A model generated the notes under the pieces. It made no database searches. It was not told the DNA's origin and was given only the letters and a program-made list of their open reading frames with translations. Shown here piece by piece: positions 51,002 to 57,481 of a stretch of DNA of 64,000 nt. How positions within the stretch are numbered: the stretch's first letter is position 1; every line of letters begins with the position of its first letter. The position numbers and the translations under genes are program-made. The stretch comes from a virus, in IMG/VR virus record IMGVR_UViG_3300042558_002764, positions 1 through 64,000 of that record; one strand, 5' to 3'.

Positions 51002-51035
51002 TAAAAAAAGGGTCCGAAGACCCTTTTTTATTTTT
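51002..51035. terminator. Bidirectional intrinsic terminator
   Basis: GGGTC (51010-51014) pairs with GACCC (51019-51023), loop CGAA, with A tract before and T tract after. It lies between convergent genes ending at 50994 and 51028. Confidence 0.82.
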
Positions 51036-51717
51036 TCTTGACTTTACCAATTACCTCATCAATAATACCATATTCCAAAGCTTCATCAGAGCTTAACCAT
51101 AAATCACGTTGAGCGTCTTTTTCAACTTGTGAAGGTTTTTTACCACAATACTCACCCAAAAGTTCAAACAACAATTTGTTTGTTTTTTCCCATTCAATCA
51201 TAGTAATACGTGCGTCTTGGATATTACCCCCAGCACCACCACTAGATTGGTGTAACATTGTTTTTGAAAAACGTAGAGAACTTCTCATACCTTTTGTACC
51301 CGCTCCTAAAAGGACTGAACCCATTGAAGCTGCCATACCCGTGTTAATTGTTTGGATTTTTGTGTCAATATAGTTCATTACGTCAACCATAGAGAGACCT
51401 GATTTAACAGAACCACCTGGACTATCAATGTGCATTGTGATTGTTTTCTTTGGGTCTTGTTGTGACAAGAAAAGAAGTTGTGCCTGTACCGTGATAGCCA
51501 TTCTATCATCAACAGGACCAGCACACCAAATAATTCTATCCATCATCAATCTATCGAATACTGACATTGCTGCAACGTTCATCTGACGTTCTTCAATAAT
51601 TGTTGGGGTAACTGAACCAATCACGTTTGGTATTGCTGATTGAAAATTTTGGTAGTCGTGTAGGGTTTGTGAGCCAATACCCATATGCTTTATTGCATAT
51701 TTATCAAATTCTGTCAT
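51028..51717 (-). CDS. clpP: ClpP-type serine protease
   Basis: A 229-residue ClpP with the catalytic triad intact: Ser131 in NTGMAASMGS, His156 in SKTMLHQSS and Asp205 in AQRDLWLSSDEA. ITMHIDSPGGSVKSGLSM is the conserved strand and oxyanion loop. It is slightly longer than bacterial ClpP (about 200). ClpP forms a barrel peptidase with an ATPase such as ClpX or ClpA, probably from the host. In a phage it could adapt host proteolysis or act as head-maturation protease, since related enzymes serve as prohead proteases. It lies within a virion gene region on the opposite strand. A near-consensus host-type promoter precedes it. Confidence 0.92.
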   Translation of the reverse strand: MTEFDKYAIKHMGIGSQTLHDYQNFQSAIPNVIGSVTPTIIEERQMNVAAMSVFDRLMMDRIIWCAGPVDDRMAITVQAQLLFLSQQDPKKTITMHIDSPGGSVKSGLSMVDVMNYIDTKIQTINTGMAASMGSVLLGAGTKGMRSSLRFSKTMLHQSSGGAGGNIQDARITMIEWEKTNKLLFELLGEYCGKKPSQVEKDAQRDLWLSSDEALEYGIIDEVIGKVKKK

Positions 51718-51747
51718 ATTTTATCTTTTATTATTTTTTTCTTAAAA

Positions 51748-51779
51748 CAAGAATATTTATAATAAAACAATTTGTCAAA
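51748..51779 (-). promoter_or_regulatory. Possible host-type promoter before clpP
   Basis: On the minus strand TTTG (51776-51779) and TATTCTTG (51748-51755) lie 20 bases apart. This fits TTTG-N19-TAnnTTTG with one mismatch. It overlaps the plus-strand ATATTTAT element at 51753-51760. Confidence 0.35.
51753..51760 (+). promoter_or_regulatory. ATATTTAT element before the 51779 gene
   Basis: GAATATTTATAATAAAACA ends 18 bases before the ATG and drives the 806-residue virion protein. Confidence 0.5.
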
Positions 51780-54199
51780 TGAAAAAACCTAATTACGATA
51801 ATGCTTTAACTCTTTTGTTTGAAAATAAAGAAAGCAATGAATTAGAATACAACATACTTACCCTTGAGGGTGAAGACTTATATAGAGAACTAGCTTTTAT
51901 TTTAACAGAACTTTCATTAATTGATAGGAATAGTGGTAAAAAAATTATTTCTGAAGGTGAAAGAAGATTAATGGAAGAAAGTTTCATGTCTAGTTTAAGA
52001 GATTCATGGAAAAATTTATGGGGAACTGCTAATAAACAAGCTCAACAAAATACAGGGAAAAATTTAACAGCACAACAACAACAAGCAATACAACAATCTC
52101 AAAAAGCTGTAGCTGATGCTACTCAAATATGTATCGAAAGAAAAGAAGCTGATTGGGAAGTTTATGGTACCGATAAAACCGACAAGAGTGAGGAAGCTAA
52201 AAAGGTTTGGATGCAGAAACAAATTAAATCTTGTGTTGAGGAAGTTCTTAGAGGTAGTAAAGGACAATCTATTATTGGTAAATTGGGAGATTTTTTACGT
52301 GATACTGTAGTTGGTAAAGTTTTAGTTGGTGTTATTGCTATAGGTGCTATGGCTTATGTAACAGGAGCTATTGGTTCACATACTAAAACTACTACAAAAC
52401 AAGTTGATGACGGTAATGTAGATGTTTCTGATAGTGTAGTTAAAAACGCTTCTGATAGTACTTTAGATAATCAAGTACATGTTAAGGTTAATCCTGATGG
52501 TGGTATAGTTAAAGTTAAGGTTGGTTCCGATGGTAGTACCGTTGGTGTAATAGAAAGGGACCACGGAGTTACCGATTTAAAACCTGACCAAGTACAACAA
52601 GTTGCTGACAATATTATTAAAACAATAAAAGATGTTAACAAAGACCCAGACTTAGGTGGGAAACAAGTTAAATCTATCACATTAAAATTCCATTCTGATA
52701 AATCTAATACTGATGGTAATGCTGATTCTGACAATGATGGTGTTCCTGACAGTAATGATTGTAAGGGAGGACCTTGTGCTGAAACACATAATCAGAAAAC
52801 TATTGACTCTGTTTTGAAATTAGTAAAACAAGGTTTAGAAAAAGATGGTATTACAACAAAAGTTAAAGTTAAATCAGAAATTGGTGGTTTAGCTAAAGAC
52901 CAAGTAAGTAAAAATAGTACTGACGCGAAAGCGGAACAAGGAACTACTGTAAGTGTCGATGGTATAGATGCCCCTATTAAAACTGTTAAAGATACTAGTT
53001 TTCAACAAGGACCTTATGGACCATTAGTGGATAACCCACCAGCACCAGTTCCTAAAGCTTGTTATTTAGTTTTAAATGGTAAAAAAGTTACTTTAGGTAA
53101 TGGTGATTACATTTATTTCTACGGTAAGTTAGTAAATAAAAAAATACAAACAAAAAAAGACGGTCAGACATTTGAAGGTATGATTATTAAAGGTAGTGAA
53201 GCTGCTGGAGATACTGATTATGATTTAAAAGTATTGGGTGGATTCACACTTGAGGAAAATGCTTCTGGAATAAATAAAGGTAGATATCTATCTGTACAAG
53301 TTAATAAACCTGAAGGTATTAAAGGTATGTATTTAATTGCATGTGGTACTGAAGGTGAAGGTGGTCAAGGTGGAGAAGACGTTGGCAGAGGTGAGGACAA
53401 ACCTATTAAAGGTGGTGATGAACCAATACAAGGTGACGAACCAATTGTAGAACCTATGGTACCAACTGATTTCTTACAAGGTAACAGAAATATGCAATTA
53501 GCTTATTTGGCTAGTAACTTCTTACCTGAAGGAAAAGATTTTTGGTCAAACATGTACATTAAAAAAGGAACAGTAATCCCTAGTGGGTTTTTAGATGCCG
53601 CTCTAAACCAAGGTAAATATGACCCTGAAAAATATTTAACAGCTTTTTATAATAAACTTAAAAAAGATAATTCACTTACTAGAGATATTAATCTTGGTGC
53701 GTGGTTAGCTAAAGTACGTAGTACAGAAAATTTAGGTTTAATAAAATGGGTTAGGAATACAAGAAAAGGTATTGGTAGTTTTATTAAAAATTTACAAAAA
53801 TCATTCCCTGAGTTTGGTATTGGTAAAAGACAAAAAGCTAAATCTGTTAGACCAGGTGCTGAAGGACAAGCTATGGGATTGGCAGGTGAATCTTTAAATG
53901 GTAGAGTTGATTTAATTAATGAATTAAGTGGTTCCGCTGAACAAGCTGGTTTTGACCAAAATCAGTTTATGAAAAATTTACCACAATTTATGGCTATGTT
54001 AAGTGCAATGTATTACAGCGTTGGGGGTACTAAATTACCGTACGACAAGGAAGCTGTATTACAAAAATGTAAAAAATATGGATGTAAAACAGGTGGTGGT
54101 ACCAAATATAAGAAAACAAAGTCAGATGACTATAAATTTTTAGAATCTAATTCACCTTTAAAAGAAGAATTAAATAGAATAAAAAAGTTGATGAAATAA
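51779..54199 (+). CDS. Large virion protein with leader, membrane helix and calcium-type repeat
   Basis: An 806-residue protein in several parts. The leader is MKKPNYDNALTLLFENKESN. A helical charged region follows, then a hydrophobic segment (VGKVLVGVIAIGAMAYVTGA, near residues 177-196) that could cross a membrane. Residues about 315-330 hold DSDNDGVPDSNDCKGGPC, a thrombospondin type 3 calcium-binding motif. A proline-rich and acidic hinge near 540-560 leads to a C-terminal helical domain, ending LKEELNRIKKLMK. The N-terminal half is Gln/Asp rich. The layout suggests an ejected or envelope-interacting protein. No family is recognised. Confidence 0.62.
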   Translation: MKKPNYDNALTLLFENKESNELEYNILTLEGEDLYRELAFILTELSLIDRNSGKKIISEGERRLMEESFMSSLRDSWKNLWGTANKQAQQNTGKNLTAQQQQAIQQSQKAVADATQICIERKEADWEVYGTDKTDKSEEAKKVWMQKQIKSCVEEVLRGSKGQSIIGKLGDFLRDTVVGKVLVGVIAIGAMAYVTGAIGSHTKTTTKQVDDGNVDVSDSVVKNASDSTLDNQVHVKVNPDGGIVKVKVGSDGSTVGVIERDHGVTDLKPDQVQQVADNIIKTIKDVNKDPDLGGKQVKSITLKFHSDKSNTDGNADSDNDGVPDSNDCKGGPCAETHNQKTIDSVLKLVKQGLEKDGITTKVKVKSEIGGLAKDQVSKNSTDAKAEQGTTVSVDGIDAPIKTVKDTSFQQGPYGPLVDNPPAPVPKACYLVLNGKKVTLGNGDYIYFYGKLVNKKIQTKKDGQTFEGMIIKGSEAAGDTDYDLKVLGGFTLEENASGINKGRYLSVQVNKPEGIKGMYLIACGTEGEGGQGGEDVGRGEDKPIKGGDEPIQGDEPIVEPMVPTDFLQGNRNMQLAYLASNFLPEGKDFWSNMYIKKGTVIPSGFLDAALNQGKYDPEKYLTAFYNKLKKDNSLTRDINLGAWLAKVRSTENLGLIKWVRNTRKGIGSFIKNLQKSFPEFGIGKRQKAKSVRPGAEGQAMGLAGESLNGRVDLINELSGSAEQAGFDQNQFMKNLPQFMAMLSAMYYSVGGTKLPYDKEAVLQKCKKYGCKTGGGTKYKKTKSDDYKFLESNSPLKEELNRIKKLMK

Positions 54200-54219
54200 A
54201 AATAAAATATTTTATCAGC

Positions 54220-54227
54220 ATATTTAT
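54220..54227 (+). promoter_or_regulatory. ATATTTAT element before the tail tube gene
   Basis: GCATATTTATAATTAAACA ends 37 bases before the tube ATG. A long A-rich leader follows, as before the sheath gene. Confidence 0.5.
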
Positions 54228-54264
54228 AATTAAACATAACAAAAAATTAAAAAAAAATTAAACT

Positions 54265-54753
54265 ATGGCAGATTTGTTAATGAGAATGCCTGTTCCTTAC
54301 GAACCAAAGAAAAAGAATAGGTTTATATTTAGATTCCCTACACCATTGGGTATCCAAGAATGGTTTGTATCAACAGGTGCTAGACCGACTTATACAGCAG
54401 AAGAAACTGAGATTCAATTCTTAAATACTTCTACTTTTGTAATTGGTAGATTTACTTGGGAAACAATCGATGTTACTTTCCGTGACCCAATCGGTCCTTC
54501 AGCTACTCAAGCACTTATGGAGTGGGTTCGCCTTCACTCTGAATCTGTTACAGGTAGACAAGGTTACGCAGCTGGTTACAAGAAAGATGTAGAGTTGGAG
54601 TTGTTAGACCCAACAGGAGTTGTTATCGAAAAGTGGATTCTACAAGGTACAATGATTACTTCAGCTAACTTTGGTGATTTGGATTACTCTTCATCAGATA
54701 TCGCTGATATCTCTGTTACTTTAAGATTTGACAGAGCAATTAGTGTATTCTGA
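54265..54753 (+). CDS. 19: Tail tube protein
   Basis: A 162-residue protein of gp19 size. ADLLMRMPVPYEPKKKNRF and IFRFPTPLGIQEWFVSTG are the family start. NTSTFVIGRFTWETIDVTFR and GPSATQALMEWVRLHSES are conserved tube sheet and loop. VIEKWILQGTMITSANFGDL and SDIADISVTLRFDRAISVF complete the barrel. It assembles into the inner tube within the sheath. Codon use is more GC-rich than neighbouring hypothetical genes, as in other highly expressed genes here. A terminator follows the stop. Confidence 0.93.
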   Translation: MADLLMRMPVPYEPKKKNRFIFRFPTPLGIQEWFVSTGARPTYTAEETEIQFLNTSTFVIGRFTWETIDVTFRDPIGPSATQALMEWVRLHSESVTGRQGYAAGYKKDVELELLDPTGVVIEKWILQGTMITSANFGDLDYSSSDIADISVTLRFDRAISVF

Positions 54754-54776
54754 TATTTCTTTATTGAACATAAATT

Positions 54777-54818
54777 ATACCCCTTTTATAAATTTTTATA
54801 TGAAAGGGGTATTTTTAT
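54777..54818. terminator. Bidirectional terminator after tail tube
   Basis: The arms TACCCCTTT (54778-54786) and AAAGGGGTA (54803-54811) enclose an inner AT hairpin (TATAAA/TTTATA). T runs on either side let it act for both the tube gene and the oxygenase gene opposite. Confidence 0.82.
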
Positions 54819-55264
54819 TTACTTATTATCCTAAAACCAATTAATTTTTTATTAAAAGTATTATCTCCTACTAAAAAATTTTGACTTTTATGATATAAAC
54901 CTATATTGAATATTACTAAACGGTTTAATTTATTTTCAACTAATTGTTCATCAGCACCATCAAAGAAAATAGTACCTCCATTTGGTACTTCATTTAAATA
55001 AATAAACATTTTATATTTTTCATTACGTATTTTTTTATCTAAATGTTTATTTACCGGTTCTGAGTTATTTGTCTTTGTTACATTATTATATAGACCAATC
55101 CAATCAGAATTTATATTTTGTATTTTTTCTTTATTTTCTTCCCAAAAATTATTAACAAAATTTTTATCACCAATAATACCTTGTCCATAAAAATTATCAA
55201 TGTAGTCTTGGCAAGTTTTTAAAACTTCATCAGATAAAAAATTGTCTATATAAATAACGTCCAT
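54815..55264 (-). CDS. 2-oxoglutarate/Fe(II) oxygenase
   Basis: A 149-residue protein resembling prolyl 4-hydroxylase-like and PKHD oxygenases. KHLDKKIRNEKYKMFIYLNE holds His and Asp of the iron site (HLD), GLYHKSQNFLV contains the distal His, and KLIGFRIISK the Arg that binds 2-oxoglutarate. It would hydroxylate a protein side chain or small molecule. These enzymes occur in large marine phages but the substrate is unknown. It is a single minus-strand gene between terminators, with the ATATTTAT element only four bases before its ATG. Confidence 0.75.
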   Translation of the reverse strand: MDVIYIDNFLSDEVLKTCQDYIDNFYGQGIIGDKNFVNNFWEENKEKIQNINSDWIGLYNNVTKTNNSEPVNKHLDKKIRNEKYKMFIYLNEVPNGGTIFFDGADEQLVENKLNRLVIFNIGLYHKSQNFLVGDNTFNKKLIGFRIISK

Positions 55265-55268
55265 ATTT

Positions 55269-55276
55269 ATAAATAT
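55269..55276 (-). promoter_or_regulatory. ATATTTAT element before the oxygenase gene
   Basis: The minus strand reads AAATATTTATAAATATGG, ending four bases before the ATG. The short spacing suggests a leaderless or near-leaderless transcript, or a chance match. Confidence 0.35.
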
Positions 55277-55283
55277 TTAATGA

Positions 55284-55318
55284 TAAAAAAAAAGACCCTT
55301 TTGGGTCCCTTTTTTTTA
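55284..55318 (-). terminator. Intrinsic terminator after the peptidase gene
   Basis: GACCC (55294-55298) pairs with GGGTC (55303-55307), loop TTTT, with A and T tracts on the two sides. On the minus strand it ends the metallopeptidase transcript. Confidence 0.8.
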
Positions 55319-56332
55319 ATAATCATATCTGAAATACTCTTCATTATCTGTTCCGTAATTTACGATTGAATAACCTCCATTAAATTCATCATAATCCCAT
55401 AGGTCAGAAAAATCTTCATCATCCTTGTAATGATAATCTAAGTCATTGTCATCATTATCCTCATCGTAAAACAAGTCTTCTTTTTCTGTTAGAATAGTTT
55501 TAGTATTTTCTTTCTTCACAGGAGCCCAAGAAGTTGATACGTAACTAACAATTGGGTCTTCAACTCTTTCGTAGAAGTTTTCACCAAGAGTTTTATGAAG
55601 TTTAAGACCTAATTCAAAACCATTTTGAACCTCGTCAATAACAACATACTCATTTGCTGTGTGGTAACGGTGATAACCTGCTGCCAAGTTCAAACACGAG
55701 AAACCAAACTTCTCCATCAAAGGCCAAATATCAGTATAAGGGTGACGTTCCCAATGTGTGATACCGTGTTCAGTGATAAGACCACCTACTTTTGAGCCAA
55801 ATTCAGATTTTTTACCAAAAAGTTGTTTACCCATAAGTGTCATACTCATTGAGTCTCCTTCAGGTGAATCATACTGAATAGCGTAACCAACATTTTTAAA
55901 GAACTCAGGGTCAGCTTGGCGTGAACCAACACAACCTACTTCTTCCGATACAAAGAATGCTGCTTTAACGTTGTCCAATGTATCCAACATTTCAAGACAA
56001 AGATAAACACCACACTTATCATCACCACCAATACCGGATGGTTTCATAGTTTCTTTATCGATACCAGTAAGAATAACTCTACCGTTTTCTTCTAATTGAA
56101 CTACTTTAAAGTTTGGGTTAACTTTGTGGACAGTATCCGTGTGTGATACAAAACAAGGGTACCATTCAGCTTTACCTTTAGTAACATAGATATTACCGAT
56201 TTTATCTGTGTAATGCTCAAAACCTTTTTCTGTCAAGACATTTTGTAAGTAAGTAATCATCAACTCCTCATCACCTGAGTATGTAGGTACTGATAATACT
56301 TCTTTTAATCTTTGTAATTTTCTATCTTCCAT
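55316..56332 (-). CDS. M20/M42-type metallopeptidase
   Basis: A 338-residue protein. FVSHTDTVHK holds the first zinc His and Asp, GIGGDDKCGVYLCLEM the bridging Asp, FFVSEEVGCVGSR the catalytic Glu and zinc Glu, IQYDSPEGDSM the next acidic ligand, and AGYHRYHTANEYV the final His. The catalytic core is complete over residues 1-265. The C-terminal 70 residues form an acidic tail (DEDNDDNDLDYHYKDDED). It is an aminopeptidase or di/tripeptidase of host type. Base use is richer in GC than neighbours, as if acquired from a bacterium. A clear host-type promoter precedes it. Confidence 0.82.
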   Translation of the reverse strand: MEDRKLQRLKEVLSVPTYSGDEELMITYLQNVLTEKGFEHYTDKIGNIYVTKGKAEWYPCFVSHTDTVHKVNPNFKVVQLEENGRVILTGIDKETMKPSGIGGDDKCGVYLCLEMLDTLDNVKAAFFVSEEVGCVGSRQADPEFFKNVGYAIQYDSPEGDSMSMTLMGKQLFGKKSEFGSKVGGLITEHGITHWERHPYTDIWPLMEKFGFSCLNLAAGYHRYHTANEYVVIDEVQNGFELGLKLHKTLGENFYERVEDPIVSYVSTSWAPVKKENTKTILTEKEDLFYDEDNDDNDLDYHYKDDEDFSDLWDYDEFNGGYSIVNYGTDNEEYFRYDY

Positions 56333-56354
56333 AGTGTGTTTTTTAATTATAAAG

Positions 56355-56385
56355 CAAATATACGTTATGTTTTTACTTTGGCAAA
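56355..56385 (-). promoter_or_regulatory. Bacteroidota-type promoter before the metallopeptidase gene
   Basis: On the minus strand TTTG (56382-56385) and TATATTTG (56355-56362) are separated by exactly 19 bases, matching TTTG-N19-TAnnTTTG. The ATG follows 22 bases on. It is the cleanest host-type promoter in the window and implies early expression. Confidence 0.7.
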
Positions 56386-56510
56386 ATTTTTGTTGAAAAA
56401 AAATTAAAACTTTTTCTATTTATAGAGAAATGAATAAATCTTTACTTTGTTAATAAAGGGTTTAAGATTAAAATATAAAATAATATAAAATATAAAAAAA
56501 AGTTTTTAAA

Positions 56511-57272
56511 ATGTCAAATCAAGAAAACGAATTTAATTTTGATGCTCCATTCGATGTACTAGAGTTACCATCAAAAGGATTATTGTACCCAGGTAGACCA
56601 TCTACGGTTAGGGTAGAATATCTTACTGCTTCCGATGAGAATATTTTAACTTCACCAAACTTAATTAAAAGTGGTAAAGTTTTAGATATTCTTCTACAAA
56701 AGAAAATTAAAAGTACAGAAATCTCTTTAGACCAAATGTTAGTTGGTGATAGAAACTCCATTATGATTTGGTTAAGAGCCACAGGATATGGTGAAATGTA
56801 TCCAGTTAAAATGATGGACCCTGAAACAGGTGATGAATTTGAAACAGAAATTGATTTGTCTGCTTTAGGTACAAAAGAATTAACTGCTGAACCAGATGAA
56901 AATGGTGAGTTTGACTTTTTCTTACCTAGAAGTAAAAAGAAAATTAAATTTAAATTGTTAACTGTTTCTGATGAATCTTCTATCAGTAAAAAAACAGACC
57001 AAAGAAACAAAGCAACAAAATCTTTAATTAGTAACGCTTTAACATATAGATTACAGGCACAAATTAAAGAAATTGACGGTAACAGAGACCCTGCTTTCCT
57101 TGCTAAGTTTATTGAAGTTATGCCAGCTTTTGATTCTCTAAAGTTTAGAGAATATTCAGACGAAATTGAGCCAGGAATAGAACTGGAGGTGGACGTGGAG
57201 GGACCATCTGGTCCATTTCGTAGTCCCTTTAACATTGGACTCAACTTTTTTTGGCCTAACGCTAGAGTATAG
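56511..57272 (+). CDS. gp26-like baseplate protein/tail assembly chaperone
   Basis: A 253-residue protein of the T4 baseplate protein family (PF12322, T4 gp26 type). VLELPSKGLLYPGRPSTVRV and YLTASDENILTSPNLIKSG are the hallmark segments, with DRNSIMIWLRATGYGEMYPV and, near the end, FRSPFNIGLNFFWPNARV. Proteins of this family act as baseplate hub or tail chaperone factors next to the tape measure gene. It overlaps a +1-frame partner gene near its 3' end, which includes a run of seven T. The A-rich leader lacks an obvious ATATTTAT. Confidence 0.82.
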   Translation: MSNQENEFNFDAPFDVLELPSKGLLYPGRPSTVRVEYLTASDENILTSPNLIKSGKVLDILLQKKIKSTEISLDQMLVGDRNSIMIWLRATGYGEMYPVKMMDPETGDEFETEIDLSALGTKELTAEPDENGEFDFFLPRSKKKIKFKLLTVSDESSISKKTDQRNKATKSLISNALTYRLQAQIKEIDGNRDPAFLAKFIEVMPAFDSLKFREYSDEIEPGIELEVDVEGPSGPFRSPFNIGLNFFWPNARV

Positions 57273-57441
57273 AAAAAACCTAATAGAGGTAATCTATTAT
57301 ATGGTTAAACATATGCGTTTTAGTTATTCAGAAATTTTAAAAATGCCTGTTTGGGAAAGGAGAATCTATGTTGACCTTTGGCAAAAAGAAATGGAAGAAC
57401 AACAAAAACAGTATAAAAATGCTCAAAGCAAAAAAAGATAA
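57235..57441 (+). CDS. gp51-like partner in +1 frame, tail chaperone candidate
   Basis: A 68-residue protein that overlaps the end of the gp26-like gene by 38 bases. The reading frame has no ATG until 57301, so translation may start at TTG 57235 or follow from a ribosomal frameshift in the upstream gene. The residues GLTLEYRKNLIEVIYYMVKH before that ATG look fully coding, and SYSEILKMPVWERRIYVDLW follows. Length and the small helical type resemble T4 gp51. It may be expressed as an extension of gp26, as tail chaperones in other phages are. Confidence 0.7.
   Translation: MDSTFFGLTLEYRKNLIEVIYYMVKHMRFSYSEILKMPVWERRIYVDLWQKEMEEQQKQYKNAQSKKR
57246..57252 (+). promoter_or_regulatory. Candidate +1 frameshift site (T7 run)
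   Basis: Seven T within CAACTTTTTTTGGCC precede the point where the +1 frame becomes fully coding. In the upstream frame the codons read AAC TTT TTT TGG. A one-base forward slip gives GGC CTA ACG. Confidence 0.4.
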
Positions 57442-57455
57442 AACAAAATTAAGGC

Positions 57456-57463
57456 ATATTTAT
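57456..57463 (+). promoter_or_regulatory. ATATTTAT element before the 57482 gene
   Basis: GGCATATTTATCAATAAAA ends 18 bases before the ATG and heads the virion/tape measure unit. Confidence 0.5.
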
Positions 57464-57481
57464 CAATAAAAAGAAATCAAA

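Noticed and set aside
56519-57244. 241-codon minus-strand ORF inside the gp26-like gene
   Set aside because: It is the exact antisense shadow of a well-supported family member, with a Ser/Leu/Asn-rich composition and no motif.
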